Source: Chondrus crispus (lineage: Eukaryota > Rhodophyta > Florideophyceae > Gigartinales > Gigartinaceae). Taken from it: a stretch of DNA of 64,000 bases. The translations under genes and the position numbers were made by a program. Positions 10,919-23,118 of the stretch are shown piece after piece. Position 1 is the stretch's first letter. Every line of letters starts with the position of its first letter. The DNA is taken from NCBI RefSeq assembly GCF_000350225.1, contig NW_005178734.1:473266-537265 (forward strand). The letters run 5' to 3'. A model generated the notes under the pieces. That model did not search any database and was not told where the DNA came from. It worked only from the letters and a program-made list of their open reading frames with translations.

Positions 10919-11712
10919 ATGGAGGACGAAATTGTGTCCCGACAGCTCAACAAGTTTAACGCCAAACGTGAAGAGGACTTTGTGCTTTGGACGCGGAGAT
11001 TTGAGTCACTGTTAGAGTCTGAGGACCTATTAGAGATTATCGAAACCGACCCAATTCCTAGTGGAGTAGAAGACATAAACGGCGAACTCAAGAAGAAGGT
11101 CAAAGAGGTGAGGATGTTGTTGTCTCACTCGCTCGGAGATGAGCCTCTGCGTACAGTAGCAGGGGAACGTAAAACCCATTCAAAATGTACGAAAAGCTGA
11201 AGGAGCGTTACGCGACCTCCAATAATGCAGCACGTGTGCAGTTGCAGACCGAACTGCACCAAAAGAGGTTCAAGGACGGTGCAACGATGTCGGTTCACAT
11301 TGACGGCCTTGAAAGCCTGTTCAACAGACTGGAGGGAATAGATAGCGCAGTGGATGAGTCGATGCAAGTTGCAATCTTGCTGGCGAGTTTCGGGAGCACA
11401 CAGGAATCTCCTTATGGTGCTGTAGTGACTGCTCTACAGACTATTAAGGACGAAGATCTCACTTGGGAAAAGGCCACAGCGCGGTTGCCCCAAGAGTACG
11501 ACACACATCAGGCTCTCGTGAAAGACAGTAAGAGTGGCGGGTCGTTGAGTCAGGCAAGGTCGGAACGTGCCTTGAAGACGAAGTCTCATGTTCAATGCTA
11601 CAAGTGCGGCAAATGTGGACACTACAAGAGGGAATGTACGTCCAGGGACAAACATGAAAAATTCAGGGAGGCAATGGGCAGGACAGAACTCATGGCCAAA
11701 AAGCGTTCTTGA
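10919..11712 (+). pseudogene. gag: Copia gag with zinc knuckle, frameshifted
   Basis: The frame opens at the ATG at 10919 in a typical copia gag start (an MEDEI-type N-terminus), shifts frame near 11170-11200, and continues to 11712. The C-terminal part has a CCHC zinc knuckle, CYKCGKCGHYKREC, near 11600. Gag packages the element RNA and forms virus-like particles. The frameshift removes a contiguous product. The protease frame overlaps its end by 4 bp. Confidence 0.85.
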
Positions 11713-12401
11713 TTTTTCAGAACAGGAGTGGGTCTAAAGACCTGGTGGTTGACTCCGGTGCAAGTTCTCACATGTTTTTTGACAGAACTATGTTTTCCAA
11801 TTTGCAGAAAAATGGAGCACGTCTTTTAATTACTCTTGGAGATGGGCGAACTGTGTCAGCAAAGATGACTGGCTCTGTACTCATAGAAACAAGAGCTGGC
11901 GATCAAGGACAGAAACGTCTTGTCTTGAATGGCGCCTTGCATGTCCCGTCGCTGGACAGAAACCTGGTGTCTTGCTCTGCCCTCAACAAAGATGGGTATG
12001 AGGTAAAGTTTGCAAATGGCAAGTGCACTATATCTTGAGTTGATGAGTTAATTTGTACGGGCGTTCTGCGGGATGGACTATACGTTTTGTCTAACGTAGT
12101 GGTCAGTGGTGACCATGCACACGTGGCTGCGGAGATGACAGAGAGCATCTATCGGATGACCGCTTCGGTCACACCAATGTCGCTATGATAAAGGAAATGG
12201 TCCGGAAGAAATCGTTGGGTGGCTTCGACTTCAAGGTAAAGCCGGAAGCCGGAGTTTTTGTGTTCCATGCACTCTTGGAAAACAAACTAGACTAAACCTG
12301 AGAGACCGAAGCAATAAGTCACTGACTCCGGGAGAAGTTTTTTTACACAGATGTCTGTGGTCCGTTACCGGTCAAGAGTATTGGTGGAAACAACTACACC
12401 C
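11709..12401 (+). pseudogene. pol: Copia protease and integrase N-terminus, broken
   Basis: 11709-12038 encodes a retropepsin with the active-site motif VDSGASSH near 11750. After a stop at 12036-12038 the HHCC zinc-binding part of the integrase can be followed only by changing frames: GHTNVAMIKEMV near 12163, a PCTLGKQ-like C-x2-C region near 12265 and the first catalytic Asp in YTDVCGPLP near 12340. The frame is then cut by a pogo-like transposon at 12402 and resumes at 14503. Confidence 0.8.
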
Positions 12402-14502
12402 GATCACAGTATTTAACCTGGGCCAGGTTAATTTTGAAGCTCATATTTCCAGTTGCACACATCAAATAATCTAGAACATGTTAATTTTGAATCCAGGCCA
12501 ATTCCTGTGGAACTCCCAAATAAGCTGGACCATTTTATTTTTTGGTGATATATTTAACTTGGATGCAATCAACTTGCGCATCGCCACGACTCTTCATTCG
12601 ATTGGCTCATCATCAAAATGCATGCGATGTTCCGCAATAATGGCTTGAAGGTCCTGGGACGGCTGCTTTTCCTCCCACAAACCGGTCCAATTGAGAGCCA
12701 AACCGGTTCGAATCATCGCCTTTCTAGCGTAGGTGAGACCGTTTCTGTCTCTCTGCTCGTTAACGTCTCGAACAGAAGCAGCAGCAAGCTGCAAGAAAAC
12801 CCGTTTTCCGGGGTTAATGAGTTTTCCACTTTGCCCATTGCCCGCTCCCATCCACTCTCCTCTCCCAATCAACCCAGCTTTGTACTGATCCCATCTTTTC
12901 TTCCACGCATCCTTGATTTTCGAGATTACAAAAGAGTCTGCCGGCTGTAGCAAATCTGTCGTATTCGGGGGAAAGTTCATGAGTTCAGTGTTGATATTTG
13001 CAAGGGCATCGCGTAGAGCATCACTATCATTGTGACCTGAACAGTTGTCAACAAATAAAATTCTTTTCCCACCAGTGGGGTGTGGCCTCATTGAACGGGA
13101 TTCAGTCAACCATTCAACAAAAACCCGACTATCCATCCATCCCTTTTTGCCCGACCGGTAGCAAACGCCTGGAACGTCGCCGGGAACCCCTCTAATAGGG
13201 TATGAACAGTTTGAATTCTTGAAAACTAGCATCGGGGTTTCCAACCTGGCATCCCTTCCCCCAGTCAATCGAACCATCATCGACATGCTCTCGTCACCTG
13301 AAACCACATCCGCATACTTAACGCACTCCTCCCCTCTAAATTCAATGGTTCGCCCATTGTCCATATTAAAAATAGAATGGGTCTCATCCGCATTCTCGAT
13401 GAGGTCCTCCTGGAACTGCCCTGACTCAAACCCCCTCTTGAGCATACCAAGGTGGAAGGCCACTGTCTTTCGAATAAAGTTTCGCTTGCCCGGACTAACA
13501 GAAGGCTTTCCGACATGACGCCTGATCACCAGATTGTGCTTTACCATAAAATACTCAATCCATCGTGCCGTTATTTTGCCGACGAGTGGATTGTTGTTGG
13601 AATTGACGGACTGATGATATGGCTTCTGCTCATCTGCGTTCTGTACTAAAGCAATCGCGATGGTCCGAAGGACGGCAGGGGTCATCTTGATACTTGCAGC
13701 TCGAAGACGATCGAACTCACCGCGAAGATCGCGGTAGAGAGCAGCAACCCACAGCGATTGCTTCCGTCCGCGACCTGGCATCGCTTTGAAATTGTAGCGC
13801 TTCCGGCCTCGCTGCAAGTGACCAGCCACATTTGCCGATCGACGTTTGTCACTGTCAATAGCGAGATACACATCTCTCCTCTTCCACCAGTACGAAACTT
13901 TCGCATACTTGGATTTGTAGCTGCCAGTAAGCAACGACTGAAATTCCCTGAAGGCCTTTGCAACGATTTGCGTGTCGCCAAAACTGACTGCTTCTTTCGT
14001 CATCCATTTTAGTACAGAGAGGCGTTGCGCGATAGTAGAGACGAGATGCTGCTGACGGTGGGTATTTGGTAGAACATTCTGTGGACTGACGTCCATGTTC
14101 TCGGATTGCAGGTCTGCAGAAGCATCGTTCTGCGACCTGTGCGCCGCGGCGGTGGCCAAGGCCCGTTCGATCGGACCTCGAGAAGCCATTTGGTTTCGAA
14201 CAGTAAACGGATCGGTTTGATTGAGACTCAAAACCGAAATGGTATCACAGGTATCACAATCTACCAGCTGTCAAGAGGGAATCCACTTGACAGCTTGATA
14301 CGTCTGTGCACAGCTCTGTTTTGTTTTGCATTTCACACCCTTGAATGACGTCGAAGCATGCTGACAGTCGTACAACGGATGCCACGTAATATCATCAGGA
14401 AGTATGATAAGCAGAGGAGGAGGGCTGGTCACAGCAATTAATCTGGACCATATTATATTTGAATCCATACTAATTTGTGTGTCTAGGTTAAATACTGTGA
14501 TC
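12402..14502 (-). mobile_element. pogo/jerky-like DNA transposon, intact
   Basis: It is bounded by perfect 18-bp inverted ends, GATCACAGTATTTAACCT at 12402-12419 and its complement at 14485-14502, with weaker inverted similarity continuing inward. It interrupts the copia integrase between the residues reading TRSQ and YFVTFTE. The exact target duplication is unclear because the host sequence itself reads GATCACAGTA. It encodes one full transposase. Confidence 0.85.
12594..14231 (-). CDS. DDE_1 (pogo/jerky-like) transposase, 545 aa
   Basis: A single uninterrupted frame carries the DDE superfamily catalytic signature: ENADET near residue 281, FVDNCSGHND near residue 394 and LLQPAD near residue 431. 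The residues before about 250 contain basic and helical segments expected to bind the terminal repeats. These enzymes cut and paste their element, acting in the nucleus. Length and frame are complete, and the gene sits alone inside clean 18-bp terminal repeats, so the copy may still be functional. It is the only intact DNA transposase in the window and is unlike the broken pogo-like copy at 24.1-26.0 kb in both sequence and ends. The family call is firm; current activity is inference. Confidence 0.9.
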   Translation of the reverse strand: MSLNQTDPFTVRNQMASRGPIERALATAAAHRSQNDASADLQSENMDVSPQNVLPNTHRQQHLVSTIAQRLSVLKWMTKEAVSFGDTQIVAKAFREFQSLLTGSYKSKYAKVSYWWKRRDVYLAIDSDKRRSANVAGHLQRGRKRYNFKAMPGRGRKQSLWVAALYRDLRGEFDRLRAASIKMTPAVLRTIAIALVQNADEQKPYHQSVNSNNNPLVGKITARWIEYFMVKHNLVIRRHVGKPSVSPGKRNFIRKTVAFHLGMLKRGFESGQFQEDLIENADETHSIFNMDNGRTIEFRGEECVKYADVVSGDESMSMMVRLTGGRDARLETPMLVFKNSNCSYPIRGVPGDVPGVCYRSGKKGWMDSRVFVEWLTESRSMRPHPTGGKRILFVDNCSGHNDSDALRDALANINTELMNFPPNTTDLLQPADSFVISKIKDAWKKRWDQYKAGLIGRGEWMGAGNGQSGKLINPGKRVFLQLAAASVRDVNEQRDRNGLTYARKAMIRTGLALNWTGLWEEKQPSQDLQAIIAEHRMHFDDEPIE

Positions 14503-15340
14503 AGTGTACTTCGTTACTTTCACCGAGGCTATGTCATCATACAAGACCGTCAGAATTGTTGAGGCAAAGTCAGATGTCATGGAAGCTTTCCTGAGTGTGC
14601 AACGAAAGTTTGAAAGGAAACACGACTGTAAAGTTGAACTCCTGTACTCTGACAACGACGGAGAGTATGTGGCTCTACAGAACAATTTGGACAAACAGAG
14701 CATCGAATGAGAATACTGTGCTCCGTACACTCCTCAACAGAACGGTGTGGCGGAACGCCTAAACCGTACCTTAATGGAAACAGCACGGACTATTCTGCAG
14801 CAATCTGGGCTGCCGGATCGTTTCTGGGGTGAAGCAGTGAGCACTGCCACAAGTCTCCGAAATGTTACGGGAACTAGGACCCATAATGGCAAGACGCCAA
14901 TTGAGGTATTGAGTGGTTCTTGCCCTTTTTTTGGAAACCTTCGTACGTTTGGATGCCAAGTGTGGATGTTTGTTTCCAAGCGCAAGGAACTGGACCCGAA
15001 AGCCAGCAGAGGTATACTACTTCAGAGCTTACCTCGAGGAAACTATCGAGTATGGGATATTGAAAGTGGCAAGATTTGCCAAGTGAGACATGTCCGTATA
15101 AATGAGACCGTGTTTCCTGCGAAGGAGTGGAATGAGTCAGGATCAAGCAGGGTCTGTGATGCTCTGAAAGAATGGTGCGAGCCCCATCAGTCTGCAGAAA
15201 ACGGAAACTATGTGCATGAAGGTGCATCAGATGCAGAAGGAGACGGAGTTGAATCGTCCATTCAGTCCACTTTTATCAGTGAGACTGATGCTGTAGCGCG
15301 CGAGCCCTCTCCCCTCACGTATTTTCCACGAATCCTGTAG
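14503..15340 (+). pseudogene. pol: Copia integrase core, broken
   Basis: The copia integrase continues with YFVTFTEAMSSYKT, the second catalytic Asp in YSDNDGEYV near 14650 and the signature APYTPQQNGVAERLNRT near 14720-14765, which contains the catalytic Glu. There is a TGA at 14708-14710 and a frameshift just after it, then the frame is open to 15340. Integrase inserts the cDNA into the genome. The missing upstream half lies before the pogo-like insert at 12402. Confidence 0.88.
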
Positions 15341-15405
15341 GCGCTGAGCAACCTGAGACTACCAGCAATGACGGAGGTGGCTTAGAGAGTCATTCAATCG
15401 GAAAT

Positions 15406-17744
15406 GTGCCAGTTGATGATAAAAATGTTGAGGAAGTTACACCAGCAACCAACGTGGAAATCAGATACCCTACTCGCCAACGGAACCCTGTCGTGCGATT
15501 TAAGGCCGGCATGATGGCCTTGGAAGGCTACTGCGCACCCAAAACACTGACTGAGGCATACAATATGCCTGACGGGACATTTTGGAGACAAGCAGTCCAA
15601 CATGAAGTCAAGACATTGGCACAGCATGATGTTTGGTTCCCAGAAGCTGTACTAATGGGAGCTAAGGTGTTGGATTCTAGATTTTTATTCGTACTGAAGC
15701 GGAAGGCCGATGGACAGGTTGACAAGTACAAGGCTCGCTTGGTTGTTAAAGGGTTTCAGGAGGGGTATGTGGAAGATGTTTATGCCCCCATGGTAGATTT
15801 CTCAGCAATCAGAGTAGCCCTGGCTAGTCTAGGAAAAGGGGCAATAATAGATCACCTGGACGTAAAGTCCGCTTTCCTCAACGAAGCTTTGGATGATGGA
15901 GAGATAGTGTATGTCAATCCTCCCCGTGGTATCGATCTGGGCCTAAAGTCGGGTGAAGCAATGCGTCTCCTGAAATCCTTATATGGATGGAAGTGTGCTC
16001 CAAGGATTTGGAGTAAGACATTTCGTGAAGCAGTGAAGGGGCTGGGCTTCACCCAATTGAAGTCTGAGGAATGCTCCTATTTTACCGAAGTAAATGGCTC
16101 TGCTTGTGGTATAACTACCTTCGTCCCGACCACTCGGAAACGAGGGGGGTTACAGGTAAGGAAGCGAGCGCCGCTGAGTAACCCACGCGCGAACGCAGAC
16201 CGTACGGATAGACTCGAAGAGAGGGAAGGCTCACGCGACCGATGACGCGCAGCCGGACGGTGGTGTTAGATCCGGACGGCCGGTCACGGGTTAGAAGCCT
16301 GAGACTAAAAGGGAAACCGGAACGGTGTTAGCACTTAGCCGTACAGGGAAGGGAGGAGAGTCTGCCTCCTCTTTACTGGGACGGGCAGGTGTTCCCGGTC
16401 TTAACCCCTAAGTGGGACGCCAGGACACCTGTCCCTCTACAGTAGCTGGCACTTACTGTGTACCAGCTACTGTACAAAATTACTTAATTTGTGCCATTAA
16501 CTACTACTTACTAGTTAGCCACCGTACGGATTATACACGTGTGCCCGTGGCTACGATCCCGGCCAACGGTTGTGCCACTTGTTACCTGTGGCCACGCCCG
16601 ATGCTACCGGCTGTCCCACGTCGGACCCCTGGGGTACTACTGTACACGGCGGCGGGCGCGTGTACGCCCGCTCGCTACAGTAGCACCCGCCCTCCCGCGC
16701 GGTTATCATCTCTCCGGGGAGTTGTGGTACAGAATTGCACTACACTACTTTCTGGGTCCTTGTGTGTGTCGACGACATTATAGTGATGAGAATGTGCTCG
16801 ACCGCAGTTGATACTGTCAAGAGTTGGCTCAGGGCAAAATTCGAAATGACTGACCATGGTCCGGTGACGTCCTTTCTAAGTGTCGAATTTGTCTACACAG
16901 AAAATGGAGTGAGCCTTCGACAGAAACATTTCATCAACACAGTACTGCGCAGGTTGAACATGTTCTGTTGTAAGCCTGTTGGAAGTCCAATGTCCCCGTC
17001 CGCTAGTACTGCAGGACGCGTTGAAGTTGTGGTCGAAACGTTTGACAAGAACATATATCAACAAGCAATTGGGGCGTTGCTCTACATTTCGACTCGCACA
17101 AGGCCCGACATCAGTGCTGCAGTCGGTGTCATGGCCCGCAAATCCAACTGTCCGACAGTTGAGGACTGGTCTAAGGCAAAGCGAATTCTTCGCTACCTCA
17201 AGGGAGCTGCGACTTGGGTTTGAACTTTGCATGGAACGGGAAAGTGGTGAAGCCTGTGGTGCTAGGATATTCGGATGCAGATTGGGCAGGGCATTTGATC
17301 GACCGTAAGTCAACAAGCGGTACTAGCATCGTCATTAATGAAATCCCTACAGTTTGGAGGTCCCAAAAGCATACTGGGGTTGCCCTTTCATCGTGTGAAT
17401 CGGACTATATTGCTTTATCTGAGTGCACGAAGTTGATCAAACGGGTGCGAGCACTCCTCGAAGAATCAGGCCTCCTGAAATACGGCCCGACAGTAGTGAT
17501 GGAGGACAACACCGGTACGATTAAATGGTCCAAATCTGAGAAGATGTCTAAAAGCGCTGAACTCCGCCGCCATTTCGTTAAGGATGAATCGTCGAAGGGA
17601 ACTATAGAGGTTCTTCACTGCAGGACCGAGGAGATGCTCGCCGACCTGGTGACGAAGGGATTGACTACCGAGCGCGTACGCTTCCTACGTGAAGCTTTGT
17701 GCATTGATGACATTGTTTCTGAGAGCGAAGTTGAGGAGGGGTGC
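15406..17744 (+). pseudogene. pol: Copia RT and RNase H, broken and interrupted
   Basis: 15406-16118 encodes the RVT_2-type RT N-terminal half (YKARLVVKGFQ, HLDVKSAFLN, LLKSLYGWK). A 625-bp insert follows at 16119-16743. The catalytic VCVDDIIV follows at about 16765, then KRILRYLKG, and after a frameshift near 17215 the RNase H with YSDADWAG and DRKSTSG (17265-17325). The frame ends at 17744, where the purine tract GAGGAGGGG meets the 3' LTR. RT and RNase H make the cDNA. The copy cannot produce a functional enzyme. Confidence 0.9.
16119..16743. mobile_element. 625-bp unclassified insertion with hairpins
   Basis: It splits the RT gene and is flanked by the 5-bp duplication ACTAC (16114-16118 and 16744-16748). 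It has neither TG...CA ends nor inverted termini, so it is not a clear solo LTR. It contains a perfect 12-bp hairpin (TACAGTAGCTGG at 16438-16449 with its complement at 16463-16474) and a 7-bp GTACACG hairpin (16642-16665). No protein is encoded. Confidence 0.7.
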
Positions 17745-17852
17745 TGATACGTGAACTTCCCTTCAAGTGGTCTCGCATTAAGTCAGTAAAATCTAAGCTC
17801 ATCGCGCAGTACTGATGTTGGTCAACAATTGTCGAAGTGATTTAAGGTACCT
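17742..17852 (+). repeat. Old copia 3' LTR, first partial copy
   Basis: TGCTGATACGTG starts directly after the purine tract at 17733-17741. The LTR is cut at 17852 by the gypsy element. The last part of pol plus this fragment (17655-17852) is present again at 23584-23781 with about 3% mismatch. Confidence 0.8.
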
Positions 17853-18315
17853 TGCTGCGTCTGGAGCCGCCCCCAACTGATAGAAGTACGATATCGTAAT
17901 TCGCAACACTCCGCACATGGCTGGGTAGCAGCCAGGAGACGTAAACACCTGTGATTGGCAATGAACACAAGTAGCGCATGGGTGCCGTTCTCATAGATGA
18001 ACCACACATGTCAGCGTCCGCGCGGGATGGGCGGCACTGCCGACTGTCACTCGGTGGAGATCACTGTAGTCCCCGAGCGCTAAATGGCTGGGAGAGCTCC
18101 TGCGCCGGACGCGGCGCATATGTGCTCGGGGATAGGCTCACAGGAGACAGGTGTCCCCTACCGCAGCTGAGACTGAGGGGGCCGGGAGAGTGGCAGCGCT
18201 ACCTAAATAAACGACTCTGCCAGCGCTTCTCTAGGATGGGGAAGGCAGAGGGGGATAGACTGTCCCTGTACGACTTGCTGCGGCGGAACTGAGGAAAAAG
18301 CACGAGTACGCAACA
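17853..18315 (+). repeat. Gypsy 5' LTR (463 bp)
   Basis: It begins TGCTGCGTCTGG and ends GTACGCAACA. It matches 23119-23581 with about ten substitutions and no length change. Confidence 0.95.
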
Positions 18316-18398
18316 AAGCGCTTTGCCCTTTCGAAAGTGCAACTTTATGAATTTTTCTTGGCCACGCTCACGACAATTTACGTGTGTACAGGGTCAGC

Positions 18399-21300
18399 AT
18401 GTCTTCATATGGCGTCGTTTCAACAGTTACTGCTCCTGTCTTGAAACAAGTTACTCAGTCCTATCTGATCGAGTTTGAGACTGAGTTTGAAGCCCACAAG
18501 GAGAAAGTAGCTGACGTAAATCGCAATCGTGACGCATCTCGCCACCTTTCTCCTGCATCCGTGCGGCAATGTATGGAACCAACCTTATTGCACAGCCTCT
18601 GCATTTTGGGACAGATCGAAGGTGCGGAGGAGCTTCCCGATGCAACTGATGCCTCTGTAAATAAATGGTTTGAGGAAATACTTGCTACCGAGCGGGAAGA
18701 TTTGACAGAACGGGTCAGGTCTGCACTTGACGCGATTAAGTACACAGTTGATAACAAGGATTCGAGTGGGGCTGCGCTCACATTTGTTGTAGAAGTGGTC
18801 AAATCTCTCGATAAGAACAACGCCTCAGAAGTTCTGAAGGATAAAGTAACCTGTAAATCTTTAATCAATAAGCTTGTTCGTAAGCTCGAACCAGCCGAAC
18901 TCCGAGAGCGGATCTTCGATGCGAGAGACTGCTGGACATCCACTCAGCGCTCTAGTATTTCCTTTTTACAGGCTAGGGTAAGTGCTATAGCGGTTGAGGT
19001 ATCTCAAGGTGAGATCGCCCGCGCACGGATCCAGCGCCGAAGTGGTAAGCGAAACAGAGATGACCACATTGGCAAAGAAAAGAACCCGAAAGGTAAATTT
19101 CAACCCCGAAAAGAGAAGAGAGACAAAAATCGACTGCAGTACGCAGACAGGTCTACTGCAACAAAAGGTTCCGCCTGGGATAAACCGTGTCTGAATCCGG
19201 ACTGCTCTGAGCTTCATCCGCTTTCTAAGTGTCAAAATACTCCGGATGACACGAAGAAGGATCTTTTCGCCAACTACCGAGCTGAGAAGCGTCGGAAGGG
19301 ACATGAAAACCCCAAATTGAGCGTCGTGCGTGAACGTCCTGCAGAGTCGGACCTGGATGAGTCGAAGGGGCGGTATAGTGTGGTACTTGAGGACGAATTG
19401 GACGCTATAGCTCTTGGGGATTATGGGGCCGACGCAAGCGCACTGCCTCTCTCAATGCTGCATCGTTTGAAGAACACAGTGAAAGAACTAGTGGTCACTA
19501 CCGTAAGACCCCCTTGTGAATTATCTGCAGCTATCAATAGTACTGCATCTCATCCTATCCATTTCACAGCTTCGCACAAAGTGACTCTATCAGTCACAAT
19601 CATGTGCCAGACTCCAACCTCCCTGTCCGCATCCATGGCGTCCCTTTCTTGGTGGTTGATCAAGATGTGGACGAAATCTTTCTGGGGAGGCCGTTCCTCA
19701 GAAAAACCGGTTTCGATTTGAAGAGTCACCTGAGGGAAGTGGCCTCACAATTACACGAAAAGGACTATGGAGATCTCAACCCAGACGAAATTAAAGTGTC
19801 GTTGGCAACGTATCAAGGGCTGCGATACGACAGTGTCGCTGATGATCCAATTTCGCTCCCCGACTCCGCTGGGGCCAGCATTGGTAATGACTCCAGGGAA
19901 GAGATTGAGTCGGCTTTTATGTCTAGCAAGCGGCAAGCCAGCAAGAATGGAATGTCTGCTAATGGTGTCGCCGAAATGGGGCGCTTGATGGACAAGTTCA
20001 GAGAGGTCTTTCGGATCAAGCTGGGCCGTGATCCCCCAGCGTCAGTTCGACCTCTGCAGATCGCTCTGAAGGCGAAAGCTCGCGTCCGTAGGGCATCCCA
20101 ACGCCGGCACGCCCCACCACAGCACGCTTTCATTTGTAGCACCATCAAAAAGCTTGAGGAAATAGGAGCAGTCTACAAAAATCCCACCTCTCAATGGGCA
20201 AGTCCTGCACTTGCAGTGGCGAAGCCCGGTAAAGAGGGTTTCCGTTTTACTGTAGACCTCCGTGGCCCAAACGCAGAGACGGAACCCATCGCCTCGGCTT
20301 TGCTACATCTCGAATCTCTCTTACAGTCAGTTCAGGGAAGCACATGCTTCGCAAAAATGGACATGGCCCACGCCTATTGGCAGCTCCCTCTCCACTCTTC
20401 ATCTCAAGAAATGATGTCAATTCAAACTCCCCTCGGTGTCTACTCCCCTACAAGGCTCCTGCAAGGCGGAACTGACGCTGGTAATCATTACCAAGCAGTT
20501 ACCCAGGGCCTTTTCCAAGACGAGCTCCGTCACGAGCTCCTTCAATGGCTCGATGATTTCCTTCTACATTGCCGTAACGAGGCGCATCTTCTTCGCTCCC
20601 TTCATATTTTCCTGCGCACGTGCAAAAGCTACGGTCTCAAGATACACGCGGAGAAATCTGAGCTCTTCGCTAGACATGCCCGTATTTGTGGGCCGGACAT
20701 CTCATCTGAGGGCGTTACCTTCGCCCCCAAAAACCTAAACATTATCCTTCAAATGAACAAACCCACGTACGCGGGTGAACTGCAGCAGCTCTCGTGTGCC
20801 TCTAACTGGATGAGAGCTTCCATACCGGCATACTCCTCTGTTGTTGCTTCATTGCACGCCATTCTCGAAAACATTTACAAGGTGAAAGGTTCCCGTACTA
20901 AGCGCGCCATATCGAAAGTATCCTTGAGTGGCTATTGAGGGATTGAGCAAGACAAATCTTTCGACTCTATAAAAAGGCAAATAGCCCGCTCAACGAGAAT
21001 CGCTCACCCCAAGGCAGATCATGCACTATGCCCCTTCACTGACGCTTCCGAGACTCACTGGTCAGGAATCCTGACACAAGTGCCGGACGAGCAGCTAAAG
21101 AAGCCGCTTGAGGAGCAGGAACATGAACCGCTCTCTTTCCTCTCCGGAAGTTTTACAGGGGCTTCTTATGCATAGGAAGCCCCTGTAAAACTTCGACCAC
21201 CGCAAAACCTTCCTTTTCTGGAACAGTCCATCCATGGATGGACTGCTCCAGAGAAGGAAGGTTCTGCGGTGGTCGAATCCATGTGCAAGCTAGACTACTT

Positions 21301-23074
21301 GGTGATGGGAAGAAGAGTAGCGATATTCACGAACCACGCCAACTTGGTCTACCTATTTGATCCACATGGGCAGAACCCAGGCATACCACGGCATACAGCG
21401 AGCAAGCTCATGTGATGGGCTTTAAAATTTGAGCGCATTCAGGTACGTCATTGAGTACCTCGCAGGAGAAAGGAATGTGTGGGCCGACATACTTTCACGA
21501 TGGGCTGTTCAACCCAACAGAAAACTACCAGCTGCTAACTTGAGGTCATTATTGGTTGCTCCCATTACTCCATCTCTGGACTTCAAATTGGATTGGCAGA
21601 AAGCGGACGACATTATCAAGTCCCAGGCGAAGCACGAAGAGCCACCGCCTTCCCGCTTTGAGAAGGTCAATGAAATCTGGCAGGACAAGAGAGGAGTGGT
21701 CTGGGTTCCTACTCAGGACAGACTCATGAGGCTACGGATCATGGTGGCGGGTCACACAAGATACGGTGGGCACAGAGGGTACCGTACTACCCAGGTAACT
21801 GTGAAAGCGTACTTCTGGTGGAAAGAAGTCACGGCAGACGTAGAACACTTCGTGAAATCTTGTCTGCACTGTCTCGCGACTGAGACTGGGGAATCAGTTC
21901 CTCGCCCTATGGGCCATGCCGTACACGGTGATAGGCCAAATGCTCTATTACATTTTGACTACTGCTACATGATGAAGGGATTAAGAGACCTTAGACATGT
22001 GCTGGTTCTCAAAGACGACTTCAGTGGTTACGCTTGGCTGCGTCCTACACAAGAAGCCGACGCCGATACAACTGCACAGGCTATGCTAGATTGGTTTGCT
22101 TCTTTTGGAGTTGTTCACTACTAGGTTTCGGACAGAGGAACACACTTTAAGAATGAGGTCGTGCGAACTTTGCGCGAGCAGACAGGAGGATCTCACCACT
22201 TCACATTAGCATATTGCCCTTGGAGCAATGGCACGGTCGAGGTGGTATGCCGAGAACTGTTACGTGCCACGCGAGCGCTGCTCCCAGAATTCTAATTCCG
22301 GCACAGATCCTGGCCTAATGTCATACCTGTAGTACAATCGGTACTTAATTCATCCCCGCTGCAACACTTGGGTCGTCGCTGCGCCCTCAACGTATTCACT
22401 GGGCTTCCCCAGGACACAACATTGCGCTCCGTCACGACTAGGATTGGAGGTTCTGTTCGTGTCCGATCGATTGATGAAGTCCACTCTGAACGGCTCGTCC
22501 GAATTGACAAAACGCAGCGCGCCCTCGCCGAAATGCACCGCGACGTGAAATCTCGAACAACAGCCACACGTGAGAAGGAGATCCAAAGACACAATACGCG
22601 GACCAACGTACGTCCGATCAACTTCATCGCAGGAGATTTTGTGCTGCAAGGCAGCTTTCAAAAGATCAGAGGAACCAAGCCAGCGGTCAAGTGGACAGGC
22701 CCATACAGAGTTGTTTCTTGCCTCTCTGAGTACATTTTTCTGGTCGAGGATCTTTGTCTGGGAAAAGAACTGAATTGCACGGACGCAGGCTTAAATATTT
22801 CAGGAATAAGGAATTCGAAGTAACCGAGGAAGTCAGAAATCAATTGGCTTACCAACAGAACGAGCTCCTTCTCGTAAGCGACTTTCACGACATTCGTCAA
22901 GTAGTGGAAAAAGTGGAATTGCTCACCCAGTGGCGAGGTTTCGACATTAGCGAAAGCTCGTGGGTTTCTCTGACATTGCTAAGAGAGGACGTGCCGATAC
23001 TTTTGGATGAGTATATCCAGGACGTACGCAAGAATGGCACGCCTCGTCAACAGAAGTTGGGGGCGTCCCTGTGA
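18399..23074 (+). pseudogene. gag-pol: Gypsy gag-pol, multiply broken
   Basis: From the ATG at 18399: gag with a CLNPDC...C knuckle-like motif near 19190, and a protease-like LGDYGADAS near 19412. After a frameshift between 19604 and 19721 come the RT (FAKMDMAHAYWQLPL; the catalytic box reads WLDD rather than YxDD, near 20550), RNase H (FTDASETHWSG near 21040), integrase with HHCC and DDE regions (21750-22250), and a chromodomain-like LLTQWRGFD...EDVP stretch near 22920-23000. Breaks include TGA 20936, an inverted duplication at 21147-21275, TAG 22122 and TAA 22294. The chromodomain of such elements is thought to steer integration to chromatin marks. Confidence 0.88.
21147..21275. repeat. Two adjacent snap-back hairpins in RNase H
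   Basis: The arm GAAGTTTTACAGGGGCTTC at 21147-21165 is perfectly complemented at 21176-21194. Directly next to it, 21194-21233 is complementary, with a few mismatches, to 21236-21275. Together they interrupt the RNase H frame. Confidence 0.9.
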
Positions 23075-23118
23075 CGATGCCACGGCTCGGCCTTCCGGCC
23101 CGACGATGCATGGGGGAC

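Noticed and set aside
16119-16743. Solo LTR
   Set aside because: The ends are CTTCG...ACTAC, not TG...CA, and no matching LTR is in the window.
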